From: Stenotrophomonas sp. 704A1
GTDB lineage: Bacteria > Pseudomonadota > Gammaproteobacteria > Xanthomonadales > Xanthomonadaceae
Length of the DNA: 64,000 nt
Assembly: GCF_030549525.1 (NCBI RefSeq)
Contig: NZ_CP130831.1
Location: 3,683,501-3,747,500, forward strand
Direction of reading: 5' to 3'
Part shown: piece by piece, positions 1 through 7,726 of the stretch
Layout of the letters: each line of letters starts with the position of its first letter
How positions within the stretch are numbered: the first letter of the stretch is position 1
Position numbers and translations under genes: made by a program
Notes under the pieces: generated by a model
The model's database searches: none
The model's input: the letters and a program-made list of their open reading frames with translations, nothing else
Told to the model about the DNA's origin: nothing

Positions 1-38
1 ACGCGTTGATCCCGATCAGTCAGGCAGGGCGGCGCGGC

Positions 39-860
39 TCAACGGCTGATCGCGCTGCGGATGGCCCGCAGCTGCTGCTTGACCGCCCGCGCCTGCGCCG
101 GGTCCATGCGCAGCAGGGCCTTCTGGCCGATCGAACGGGACTGCAGGGTGGCATCGACGAAGCGGTAGCGGCCGCGCTCATCGCGCTGTACCGCCGGCGC
201 CTGGGCCAGGTCCGGGGTGCCCAGCAGATGGTCGATCACTGCAACCAGGCGGTCGTTGAAATAGCCCTCGGGCCGGCCGAGGTCGACGTAGGCCTGCTGG
301 ATCAGCGGGTAGAAGCGCTTGTACGCAGTGGCCGTCGCCGCCGGGTCGAGCGCAGTGAAGGCCTGCACGTAGGGCGCATAGCGCGCCGCGTTGCCGGCGG
401 CGATGCGCTCGCCACCCTCGCCGGGCTCCACCCGCAGGCTGCCTGGCAGCGGCCGCGCGGCCAGCGCGGTCGGCGGCACGCTGGGCTTGTCCAGGTTGTC
501 GATCTGGGTAACCAGGCGCTGGATCAGGTGATCACGCAGCAGCAGGGTCAGCGGGCCCTCTCCCTGGAACAACCGGCTCAATGCGCCCCAGGCCGCGGCA
601 TCGCTGTCAGCCAGCGTGGGCAGCGCCGGGTCGGCGGCAGCCTCGGTATCCAGCGGATGCTTGATCGCGGGCGGTGTCGGGGTGGGCTCCGCGACGGCCT
701 TCGGTTGTGGCGGTGCGCCAGTACTGGCAGGGGGGGATTGCATCGGCACCGGGACACTGTCCGTCAGGCTCTTCAGCTGATCGCGGAACAGCCAACCGCC
801 CGCGCCACCGATCACCACCACGCCCAACACCCACGGCCAAACCGCCTTTCCACTCTGCAT
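39..860 (-). CDS. DUF3014 domain membrane-anchored protein
   Basis: The protein has 273 residues. A single N-terminal membrane segment (about residues 7-25, ending in GGWLF) is followed by a proline-rich linker (about 36-68), and the remainder looks like one soluble domain that would sit in the periplasm. The arrangement and the motif of an alternating YVDLGRPEGYFNDR segment near residue 190 fit the DUF3014 family, whose function is not known to me. The ATG at 860 is the natural start because the membrane anchor begins immediately after it. It is divergent from the glutathione transferase gene. Nothing in the sequence suggests a specific role. Confidence 0.8.
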   Translation of the reverse strand: MQSGKAVWPWVLGVVVIGGAGGWLFRDQLKSLTDSVPVPMQSPPASTGAPPQPKAVAEPTPTPPAIKHPLDTEAAADPALPTLADSDAAAWGALSRLFQGEGPLTLLLRDHLIQRLVTQIDNLDKPSVPPTALAARPLPGSLRVEPGEGGERIAAGNAARYAPYVQAFTALDPAATATAYKRFYPLIQQAYVDLGRPEGYFNDRLVAVIDHLLGTPDLAQAPAVQRDERGRYRFVDATLQSRSIGQKALLRMDPAQARAVKQQLRAIRSAISR

Positions 861-1022
861 GATGCAGTCCCTCGTTTTTCACCTGCATGGAAAGGGTGTG
901 ACCCTGCCGATGGCAGCCGGTTCCCCGCGTGTTCCGCTGGCGTTCGGGTTCAGCCCGTGCACTCACGCCTGCTTTGCACCTGCTGCGCGAGGCTGTGGAT
1001 CTCATCGTCTGGAGACCCAGCC

Positions 1023-1733
1023 ATGCAGTACGCGCTGTATTACTGGACCGGCATCCAGGGCCGTGGCGAATTCGTGCGCCTGGCACTGGAAGATGCCGGC
1101 GCCGACTACATCGACATGGCGCGGGTGCACGGCGATGCGGTGATACAGCCGTTTCTCGATGGCAGCAGCGAAGGACCACGGCCCTTCGCGCCACCGTTCC
1201 TGAAGGCGGGCCGCCAGGTCATCGCGCAGGTCGCGGCCATCCTCGATTTCCTCGGCCCGACGCTGGACCTGGTGCCGCAGGCGGCCTCGCGGCGAATGCA
1301 GGCGCTGCAGCTGCAGCTGACCATCGCCGACCTGGTGGCCGAGGTGCACGACACCCATCACCCGATCGCCGCCTCGAAGTACTACGAGGATCAGAAGAGC
1401 GAAGCCAGCGCACGCGCCGCGTCACTGCGCAGCGAACGGCTGCCGAAGTACCTGGGTTACTTCGAGCAGGTGCTGGCAGCCAATGGCGGCCGCCATGCAC
1501 TGCGCGAGCATTCCTACGTGGATCTGTCGCTGTTCCAGCTGCTGAGCGGGCTGGACTACATGTTCCCGCGCCGCATGCAGGCATTGGCGCCCACCCTGCC
1601 CCTGCTGCGCGCGGTGCAGGAGCGGGTGGCGAAACGACCGACCATCGCCGCCTACCTGGCTTCGAAGCGCCGGTTGCCGTTCAACACCCAGGGCATCTTC
1701 CGCCATTACCCGGAGCTGGATTCCGAACGGTAG
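1023..1733 (+). CDS. Glutathione S-transferase family protein
   Basis: 236 residues, the usual length for a cytosolic glutathione transferase. The N-terminal thioredoxin-like domain opens with QYALYYWTGIQGRGEFVRLA, where the early Tyr and Arg residues fit a GST N-domain binding glutathione. The C-terminal half (about residues 95-225) is helical and contains SYVDLSLFQLLSGL, a typical GST C-domain core with the conserved Asp. The expected role is glutathione conjugation or detoxification in the cytoplasm; the substrate cannot be told. The ATG at 1023 was chosen because it is the first start that begins the GST fold; longer in-frame extensions upstream are antisense to the neighbouring gene. Its stop codon TAG lies inside a GTAG palindromic repeat. 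Confidence 0.85.
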   Translation: MQYALYYWTGIQGRGEFVRLALEDAGADYIDMARVHGDAVIQPFLDGSSEGPRPFAPPFLKAGRQVIAQVAAILDFLGPTLDLVPQAASRRMQALQLQLTIADLVAEVHDTHHPIAASKYYEDQKSEASARAASLRSERLPKYLGYFEQVLAANGGRHALREHSYVDLSLFQLLSGLDYMFPRRMQALAPTLPLLRAVQERVAKRPTIAAYLASKRRLPFNTQGIFRHYPELDSER

Positions 1734-1752
1734 CGCCGGGCCCTGCCCGGCA
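1730..1752 (+). repeat. GTAG-type palindromic repeat (SMAG/REP-like)
   Basis: Starts GTAGCGCCGGGC and continues as an imperfect hairpin closing with GCCCGGCAT. It resembles the GTAG-headed REP elements known from Stenotrophomonas maltophilia. The TAG of the GTAG head is also the stop codon of the upstream glutathione transferase gene. It lies in the 26-bp gap between two convergent genes and may act as a bidirectional transcription terminator. Confidence 0.65.
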
Positions 1753-1759
1753 TCCCGGG

Positions 1760-3370
1760 TCAATGATCGCTGCGATCAGCCGGCGGCTTCACCGGCTGTT
1801 TCTGCAACGACAGCAGCCCCAGCAGCACGGCCAGCGCCACATAGGCCCCCGCGAACTGCCAGCTGATGATCCGCGCCAGCCCTTGCAGATCCCACGGCAG
1901 GTAGATGCCACCGCGCGGGTCCACCGAATGGATCAGGCCGAACAGGGTCAGCAGCGCCGCCACCAGCAGGAAGCCGCAGGCGCGGCGCAGGCGGCCATCG
2001 ACCATCGCGGCCACCGCCGAGATCCACAGCATCGAGGTGATGATGAAGCCGTTGCCGAGGGTGAAGATCACCGCCAGTTCCGGCAGGCCATGGCCATCGA
2101 GCCTGGTCAGCAGCTGCGGCAACTGGTCCGGTGCGATCCAGCCCGGCGCCTTGATCGCCAGCAGATAGGCCACCGATGGCAGGAACCCGAACACCATCGC
2201 ACCGGCGTGCTGGCGCGGCGTGGCCTGGAAGGCCTGCGTGGTGATGTCGATGGCCACGTACACGATGATCGGTGCCAGCACGGCCAGGGGCAGCCACTGC
2301 ACCAGACCGGAAATGATGCCCAGCATGCCGCCGATGCCGACGAACAGGCCGGTCAGCAGCGTATAGCCGCTGCGCGCGCCCATGTGCTTGTACGCCGGCT
2401 GGCCGATGTAGGGCGTGGTCTGCGCCACGCCGCCGCAGACACCGGCGACCAGCGTGGCCACCGCTTCCACCAGCAGGATGTCACGGGTGCGGTAATCATC
2501 ACCGGCCGCACGTGCGCTCTCGGACACGTTGATGCCGCCCACCACCATCAACAGGCCGAACGGCAGCAGCAGCGGCAGGTAGGTCATCGCCGTGGGCAGG
2601 CCCTCGAGGAAGCCCAGCGTCGGCAGCGGCAGCACGATCTGTGGCGGTACCCAGGCCGGCACATGGAAGCCCGGTGCCCCCAGCCCGGCCAGGCCGAGGC
2701 CGTAATACAGCACGGTGCCGAACACGAAGGCCAGCAGCACGCCGGGGCCACGCACCGGCAGCCTGCCCTTGGCGATCAGCACGTACAGCAGCAGGCCCAG
2801 CGTGGTGAAGCCGACCAGCGGCGAACGCAGGGTCTCCAGCAGCGGCAGCAGCCCCATCAGCACCAAGGCGATGCCGGCGATGGAACCCAGCAGCGCGGCA
2901 CGCGGCAGCGCGCGGGTGACCGCCTCGCCGAAGAACGACAGCACGAACTTGAGCAGGCCCATGATGACCAGCGCGGCCATGCCCAGCTGCCAGGTGGCGA
3001 TGCCGGCGGCATGCGGGTCCATGCCCTGCTGCTTGAAGGCGATGAACGCCGGGCCGAGCACCAGCAGCGCCATGCCGATGCTGGTCGGTGCATCCAGGCC
3101 CAGCGGCATGGCGGTGACATCGTCGCGGCCGGTGCGCGCGGCCAGGCGGCGTGCCATCAGCGTGTAGAGCAGGTTGCCGACCAGCACGCCGAAGGCGGTA
3201 CCGGGGAACATGCGGCCGAACACCACCTCGGCGGGAAACTGGAAAATCCCGACCAGGGCCATGGCGATGAAGCCGAGGATGGAGAGGTTGTCGACGACCA
3301 GGCCGAAGAAGCCATTGAAGTCGCCGGCGACGAACCAGCGGCGCGGCGCAGTGGAAGCGGGAACGGACAT
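1760..3370 (-). CDS. NCS2-family nucleobase/xanthine-uracil permease
   Basis: 536 residues with about 12-14 hydrophobic segments, consistent with an inner-membrane nucleobase:cation symporter-2 (xanthine/uracil permease) transporter. The N-terminal part has LVVDNLSILGFIAMALVGIF and the motif RTGRDDVTAMPLGLDAPTS, which I associate with a less characterised NCS2 branch rather than with UraA or XanQ, so the substrate is open. The ATG at 3370 (MSVPAS...) was preferred to an upstream in-frame start because the extra 30 residues are Arg/Pro-rich and lack family character. It is convergent with the glutathione transferase gene and followed by the GTAG repeat. Confidence 0.75.
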   Translation of the reverse strand: MSVPASTAPRRWFVAGDFNGFFGLVVDNLSILGFIAMALVGIFQFPAEVVFGRMFPGTAFGVLVGNLLYTLMARRLAARTGRDDVTAMPLGLDAPTSIGMALLVLGPAFIAFKQQGMDPHAAGIATWQLGMAALVIMGLLKFVLSFFGEAVTRALPRAALLGSIAGIALVLMGLLPLLETLRSPLVGFTTLGLLLYVLIAKGRLPVRGPGVLLAFVFGTVLYYGLGLAGLGAPGFHVPAWVPPQIVLPLPTLGFLEGLPTAMTYLPLLLPFGLLMVVGGINVSESARAAGDDYRTRDILLVEAVATLVAGVCGGVAQTTPYIGQPAYKHMGARSGYTLLTGLFVGIGGMLGIISGLVQWLPLAVLAPIIVYVAIDITTQAFQATPRQHAGAMVFGFLPSVAYLLAIKAPGWIAPDQLPQLLTRLDGHGLPELAVIFTLGNGFIITSMLWISAVAAMVDGRLRRACGFLLVAALLTLFGLIHSVDPRGGIYLPWDLQGLARIISWQFAGAYVALAVLLGLLSLQKQPVKPPADRSDH

Positions 3371-3629
3371 GGAAGGGGCGGTGGGGGGTGGGGACCGCCG
3401 ATGGTAGGCCCAGCCGGCCCGGCGCGCCAATTCCGTCGTGGAATGATGGGTTCCAGCCAACGGCGGGGCCCCTCGTGACTGGGTTGGTCGCCGAAAGCGG
3501 GTTCATCGGAGGGGGCCGTGCGGGGTGGGCTGCGCAGGACACGCCGTAAACCCACCCCTGAAGTGCCCCCCGCAACCGGCCCCACCCCGCCATCGCTCAG
3601 GAAACCCGCTTCTGCTCTGGCTCCGCCTC

Positions 3630-3655
3630 GTAGCGGGTGCAGGGCGCAGCCCTGC
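3630..3655. repeat. GTAG-headed hairpin downstream of poxB
   Basis: GTAGCGGGT is followed by a perfect 7-bp stem GCAGGGC / GCCCTGC with a 3-nt loop at 3639-3655. It sits 14 bp beyond the poxB stop on the minus strand and is probably a degenerate member of the GTAG repeat family that could end poxB transcription. There is no U-tract. The 298-bp gap 3371-3668 otherwise holds only the upstream region of the permease. Confidence 0.4.
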
Positions 3656-3668
3656 CTCGACCAACCCC

Positions 3669-5387
3669 TTACTTCTTCAGGAAGTTGTCCACCAGCAGAT
3701 GCTTCACGTCGTCGAAGCGGCCGTTCAACACCGCCTTGGCCGCATACAGCGCCGTCCCGGCCACCTGCTTGGCCTCGATCTGCGGCGGCATCACCAGCTC
3801 GGCACGGCTGGTGTGCACGTCCAGCAGCGCCGGACCGCGCTGGGCCAGGAAATCCTGCACGGCGTCCTCCAGATCCTCGCTGCGGGTGACGGTACGGCCG
3901 TGGAAGCCGATCACCTCGGCCAGGCGGCCGAAATCCGGGTTCTTCAGGTCGGTGTAGTTGTCCAGCAGGCCTTCCACCTTCTGCTCCAGCTCGACGAAGT
4001 TCAGCGAGCCGTTGTTGAACACCACCACCTTGATCGGCAGGTTCTCCTGCACCGCTGTCAGCAGGTCACCGAGCAGCATCGCCAGGCCACCGTCGCCGGA
4101 CAGCGAGATCACCTGGCGCCCGGGGAACGCCTTCTGCAGGCCAAGCGCCTGTGGCATCGCATTGGCCATCGTGCCGTGCAGCAGGCTGGTCAGGGTGCGA
4201 CGGCGGCCGTTCACCCGGACATGCCGCAGCACCCACACCATCGGCGAGCCGCCGTCGGCGGTGAACAGCGCGTCATCCGTTGCGTACTTCGACAGCAGCG
4301 CTGTCAGGTGCTGCGGATGGATCAGCTCGCCCTCACCCGGCTGTTCCTCCTGTTCGCGCTTCTTCAATGCCTTGTCGCGGCGCTCGATGCACTCGTCCAG
4401 GAAGCTGCTGTCCTCGCGCGGCGGCAGCATCGGCAGCAGGGCGTCCAGCGTCGGCGCGATGTCACCGACCACGCCCAGGTTCACCGGATGGCGACGACCC
4501 AGGTGGCTGCCATCGCGGTCGACCTGGATGATCGTCGCCTTGTCCGGATAGAACTGGCCCCAGGCGAAATCGGCGCCGAGCAGCAGCAGCGTGTCGCACT
4601 CCATCAGCGTATGGAAGCCGGATTCGATGCCGAAGATGCCGGTCATGCCCATGTTGTACGGGTTGTCGGGCTCGACGAAATCCTTCGCCCGCGAGGTGTG
4701 TGCCACCGGCGCCTGCAGTCGCCGCGCCAGTTCCAGCAGCTGCGCGTGCGCCCCCTGGCAGCCGGCGCCGGCATAGATGCCGACGCGCTTGCCCTGCCCC
4801 AGCAGCTCGGCGATCTGCTGCAGCTCGGCGTCGGACGGGCGCAGCACCGGCTGGGTGTAATGCACCGAGAACGGCACATCGTGCTTCACCTCGGCCTCGC
4901 TGATGTCGGCCGGCAGGATCACCACCGCCACGCCACGCCGGCTGATCGCGGCCTGGCAGGCCAGCGCCACCACGCGACGGGCCTGCGCGGGGCTGTGCAC
5001 CTGCTCGCAGAACACGGTGCAGCAGCCATAGACCGCCTTGAAATCCACTTCCTGCGGGAACTCCATGCCCAGCTCGCTGGTCACCACCTGGCTGGCGATC
5101 AGCACCATCGGCGCGCGGTTGCGGTTGCTCTCGAAGATGCCGTTGATGAAGTGCAGGCCGCCGGGGCCGCAGGATCCGGCGCACGCCGTCAGTTCGCCAC
5201 TCACCAGCGAGTCGGCGCCTGCCGCGAACGCGGCCACTTCTTCGTGGCGTACGTGCACCCAGGCGATCTCACTGCCATGCAGCGCGTCGGTCACATGGTT
5301 GAGCGTATCGCCGACGATGCCGTAGCAACGACGGACGCCGGCCTGCTGCAGGGTGTCCACCACAATCTCTGCCACGCGCTTGCTCAT
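3669..5387 (-). CDS. poxB: Pyruvate dehydrogenase (quinone) / pyruvate oxidase
   Basis: 572 residues, the length of E. coli PoxB. The product is a thiamine diphosphate and FAD enzyme that converts pyruvate to acetate and CO2 and passes electrons to the quinone pool at the membrane. The N-terminal TPP-binding domain contains VHVRHEEVAAFAAGADS with the catalytic Glu (HEE) and GSCGPGGLHFINGIFE. The C-terminal TPP domain carries the ThDP motif GDGGLAMLLGDLLTAVQ...NN (GDG...NN). Two ATG codons lie in frame; the one at 5387 is preferred because a GAGG sits nine bases upstream of it, while it directly abuts the ATG at 5396. It is divergent from the small genes that follow. Confidence 0.88.
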   Translation of the reverse strand: MSKRVAEIVVDTLQQAGVRRCYGIVGDTLNHVTDALHGSEIAWVHVRHEEVAAFAAGADSLVSGELTACAGSCGPGGLHFINGIFESNRNRAPMVLIASQVVTSELGMEFPQEVDFKAVYGCCTVFCEQVHSPAQARRVVALACQAAISRRGVAVVILPADISEAEVKHDVPFSVHYTQPVLRPSDAELQQIAELLGQGKRVGIYAGAGCQGAHAQLLELARRLQAPVAHTSRAKDFVEPDNPYNMGMTGIFGIESGFHTLMECDTLLLLGADFAWGQFYPDKATIIQVDRDGSHLGRRHPVNLGVVGDIAPTLDALLPMLPPREDSSFLDECIERRDKALKKREQEEQPGEGELIHPQHLTALLSKYATDDALFTADGGSPMVWVLRHVRVNGRRRTLTSLLHGTMANAMPQALGLQKAFPGRQVISLSGDGGLAMLLGDLLTAVQENLPIKVVVFNNGSLNFVELEQKVEGLLDNYTDLKNPDFGRLAEVIGFHGRTVTRSEDLEDAVQDFLAQRGPALLDVHTSRAELVMPPQIEAKQVAGTALYAAKAVLNGRFDDVKHLLVDNFLKK

Positions 5388-5500
5388 CGGATACATCCTC
5401 GAACGGGGGAACGTACGAGGCTAGACCCGGCGAGGTGATGTCTCCGTGGGCATCGTCCGGCCGATCCGCTACATTGCCGGCAGTTGCCACGGGATCGATC

Positions 5501-5788
5501 ATGCAGCTCATCGTGCACCACGCGGCACAGCGCCAGATCCTGGACTACCACGAGCTGCAATGGCTCAGGTCGCTCGACGCGGCCCAGCATCCGCACCTGT
5601 CCCAGCTGCTGCAGCAGCCGCGTGGAAGCTTCAACGCGCCGCAGCTCGCCGATGCAGTGGACGAAGTGCTGGCCTGCCTGGCCGCAGTAGGCGATGACAC
5701 GGTCCAGCGCCGAAGCGGCCTTCGCCTGTTGCTGGCGTTTGCCGCAGCCCATCACGCAGGCCAGGCCGCAACCTGGCAGATCCGTTGA
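5501..5788 (+). CDS. Small hypothetical protein, paralogue of the next gene
   Basis: 95 residues, cytoplasmic by composition, with no signal or membrane segment. I do not recognise the family. It aligns by eye with the next gene product: both have a central hydrophobic helix pattern (HLSQLLQQ / QLCRLMQD), an acidic segment, and a C-terminal GLRLLL-F-A motif. The ATG at 5501 was chosen because an upstream in-frame ATG would reach back into the poxB promoter region. The gene ends 18 bp before the next start, so the two are probably co-transcribed. Confidence 0.6.
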   Translation: MQLIVHHAAQRQILDYHELQWLRSLDAAQHPHLSQLLQQPRGSFNAPQLADAVDEVLACLAAVGDDTVQRRSGLRLLLAFAAAHHAGQAATWQIR

Positions 5789-5805
5789 CCGGCACCGCGA
5801 CCGAT

Positions 5806-6117
5806 ATGGCATTCGATCTTCATCTCGACGATGGCCCCGGCCCGGGCCGGCACGCCTGGATCGCGCCTGACGAACAGGCCCTCCTCAGCGCCGGCACGCG
5901 GCGGTACCCGCAGTTGTGCCGGTTGATGCAGGACGTCCATGGGCGGCAGGAGATATCGCCGGAACAGTCGCAGGCGCTCGTGCAGGAGATCATCGGCCGC
6001 CTCCTCGAGGAGCCGCTGGGCGCGGACTCCCCCCTGGCAGCGGCAGGTCTGCGCCTGTTGCTGCTGTTCGACCAGGCCCGTCGCCAGGGCGCCACCATCC
6101 ATTGCTGCGGCGATTGA
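5806..6117 (+). CDS. Small hypothetical protein, paralogue of the previous gene
   Basis: 103 residues from the ATG at 5806; a TTG at 5785 overlapping the upstream stop would add seven residues. It is mostly soluble and helical. The C-terminal GLRLLLLFDQARRQG matches GLRLLLAFAAAHHAG of the preceding protein, and both proteins contain a preceding helix of acidic and leucine residues, so the pair looks like a tandem duplication. No function is apparent. It is convergent with the exported protein gene that ends at 6128. Confidence 0.6.
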   Translation: MAFDLHLDDGPGPGRHAWIAPDEQALLSAGTRRYPQLCRLMQDVHGRQEISPEQSQALVQEIIGRLLEEPLGADSPLAAAGLRLLLLFDQARRQGATIHCCGD

Positions 6118-6127
6118 CCCCGGGCCT

Positions 6128-6997
6128 TCAGTCGTTGACGTTGATCCAGCCCTCAACCACGCCCTGTTTCGGGTTGCGGTAGCGCAGCTTCACCCAGCCG
6201 TCCCGCTCATCCAGCATCTCCACGCGATCGCCCTGCAGCAGATAGCGCCGGGTACTTGCAGCACCGGGGCGTTCAAACAGGAACAGGCGCGCGGGCAGCA
6301 CCGTGGCCTGCTGGCCGCGCAGCGGTTCGCCACTGGCCGGTGCGCTCAATCCATCGCCGATGGCGCTTTCCAGCACGCCGCCGGCAGCATCGTGGGTGCG
6401 CCAGACCGCCAGCGGGCCGTTCTCGTCGCTGCGATCCGGCTGCAGCGCGGCGTTCAACGTGTCGCCCAGCTGCAGCACGTCCTCGGAGCGGTACAGATAG
6501 AGCTGCGTGCCGCTGAACCGGTACTGGTCGGTGTACCACATCGGCCCGCTGCGGCAGCTGCTGGTCAGCGTGCGCGTGGCCGCATCAACGGTCAGGCCCA
6601 TCAGGCCGCCGCAGTTGTCACGCCCGTGGGTTTCAGCCTGCAGCGCGCGGAAACCGCCGCTGGTCGGGTCGAACCGATACACCGCCACGGCTTCATTGAC
6701 CATGCCCACCGGCGCGCGCGCGACCAGTTCCGGCAGCCCATCGAAATCCACGTCTTCGGCGGACAGCCGCGACTTGCCATCGGCATCGGCGGCGCCCGGC
6801 AGGGTCAGGCGCCTGCCCGGAGGCGAAAGCAGGACGGCGATGCGGCCGTCCTCCGTCGCCTCGGCCTGAACGTGAACGCCGGGCGCGGCCTCGAACCGCA
6901 GCGGCGCATCGTCGCCGGCCGCCTGTGCCGCCCCCGGCAGCAGGTTCGCCAGCAGGCCTGCCAGCAGCAGGCCAGGCACAGGATCCCTGTGTTTCAT
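6128..6997 (-). CDS. Exported FG-GAP-like protein with SH3-type C-terminus
   Basis: 289 residues. A Sec signal peptide (about residues 1-26, ending GAAQA) directs it to the periplasm or beyond. The body includes a stretch reading LSAEDVDFDGLPELVAR, the Asp-rich pattern of FG-GAP/VCBS calcium-loop repeats, followed by Cys-containing segments. The last 70 residues (YLLQGDRVEMLDERDGWVKL and EGWIN) look like a bacterial SH3 domain. This layout resembles proteins named XAC2610-related in Xanthomonadaceae, from memory. The ATG at 6997 was chosen because the signal peptide starts there. It ends 11 bp from the convergent small gene. Confidence 0.65.
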   Translation of the reverse strand: MKHRDPVPGLLLAGLLANLLPGAAQAAGDDAPLRFEAAPGVHVQAEATEDGRIAVLLSPPGRRLTLPGAADADGKSRLSAEDVDFDGLPELVARAPVGMVNEAVAVYRFDPTSGGFRALQAETHGRDNCGGLMGLTVDAATRTLTSSCRSGPMWYTDQYRFSGTQLYLYRSEDVLQLGDTLNAALQPDRSDENGPLAVWRTHDAAGGVLESAIGDGLSAPASGEPLRGQQATVLPARLFLFERPGAASTRRYLLQGDRVEMLDERDGWVKLRYRNPKQGVVEGWINVND

Positions 6998-7033
6998 CGT
7001 CGTTCCCTGCGGCGCCACCGTGGCGCCTCCAGG

Positions 7034-7510
7034 TCAGAACGATACGTCAACCGCCTGCCGCGACCACAGCACTGACTGGTGCTTTGTCTGCTGTTTCCAG
7101 GCCAGCCGGATCGCTTCGATGTCGGCGCGACGCTGCGGGGTGTCCGCGTGCAGCACCACCAGCACCTTGGTACGCAGGCGGTTGGGCGCGGCATCGCCAC
7201 GGAACAGCCACTGCCCGTAGGCATCGAACACGGTCAGGCCATCCGGAAAGCGCGGGGTCACTTCCTTGTCCAGGAAGCTGCGCCACTGCGCTTCGCTGAT
7301 CGTGTCCGCCTGCGGCCGGTCACCCGCGCCCTGCTCTTCACCCACGCCGAAGTACAGCTCGCTGCGCACCCAGCCGTGGCCGCTGGACGGGCGCGCGGCA
7401 TCGCCCTTCAGCTCGGCGGTGGTGGCATAGGCGCTGGGTGCCTGCGAGGACAGGCTGGCGCAGCCGCTGGTGGCCAGCAACGCGGCAAGGACGAGACCAA
7501 GGTGTTTCAT
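7034..7510 (-). CDS. DUF3574-type lipoprotein
   Basis: 158 residues with a lipoprotein signal: MKHLGLVLAALLATSGC, with lipobox ATSGC, so the mature protein begins at Cys17 and is lipid-anchored. The domain with WVRSELYFGVGEEQG, WRSFLDKEVTPRFPDGLTVFDAYGQW and the terminal KQQSVLWSRQAVDVSF-like end fits DUF3574, a family without an assigned function that I know of. The ATG at 7510 begins the signal peptide. It precedes, and may be co-transcribed with, the exported SH3 protein (36-bp gap). Confidence 0.72.
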   Translation of the reverse strand: MKHLGLVLAALLATSGCASLSSQAPSAYATTAELKGDAARPSSGHGWVRSELYFGVGEEQGAGDRPQADTISEAQWRSFLDKEVTPRFPDGLTVFDAYGQWLFRGDAAPNRLRTKVLVVLHADTPQRRADIEAIRLAWKQQTKHQSVLWSRQAVDVSF

Positions 7511-7640
7511 TGGTACAGCTCCGGGGAAGGGGGACAAGGCGAGCCGGCAGCGTACAGCGCCACCGGCCCGGCGTGCTGATGCCGGCGCGGTATCAGCTCA
7601 TGCCGCACCGGCAGGGGCTTGCATCGGCATCGGTCATCAC

Positions 7641-7680
7641 GCGAAGATAATATATCGCTTCATCCGGATGGATGTAAGTG
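7641..7680 (+). promoter_or_regulatory. AT-rich promoter with palindrome upstream of TonB receptor
   Basis: In an otherwise GC-rich 216-bp gap, the block GATAATATATCG is followed by a perfect 10-bp palindrome CATCCGGATG at 7661-7670 and a further GATG. It lies 57-86 bp before the receptor start, where an operator would be expected. The regulator is not identifiable from sequence alone. Confidence 0.4.
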
Positions 7681-7726
7681 AAACCATCTCCCCCCCTTCC
7701 CCGTCGTCGTTGTTGCTGGAGCCCCC

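Noticed and set aside
929..3478. A long plus-strand open frame of 849 codons across the permease gene
   Set aside because: It is rich in Arg, His and Gln and antisense to a clear membrane transporter; high GC makes such shadows common.
3525..5438. A 637-codon plus-strand open frame over poxB
   Set aside because: It is antisense to the intact PoxB protein and has low-complexity composition.
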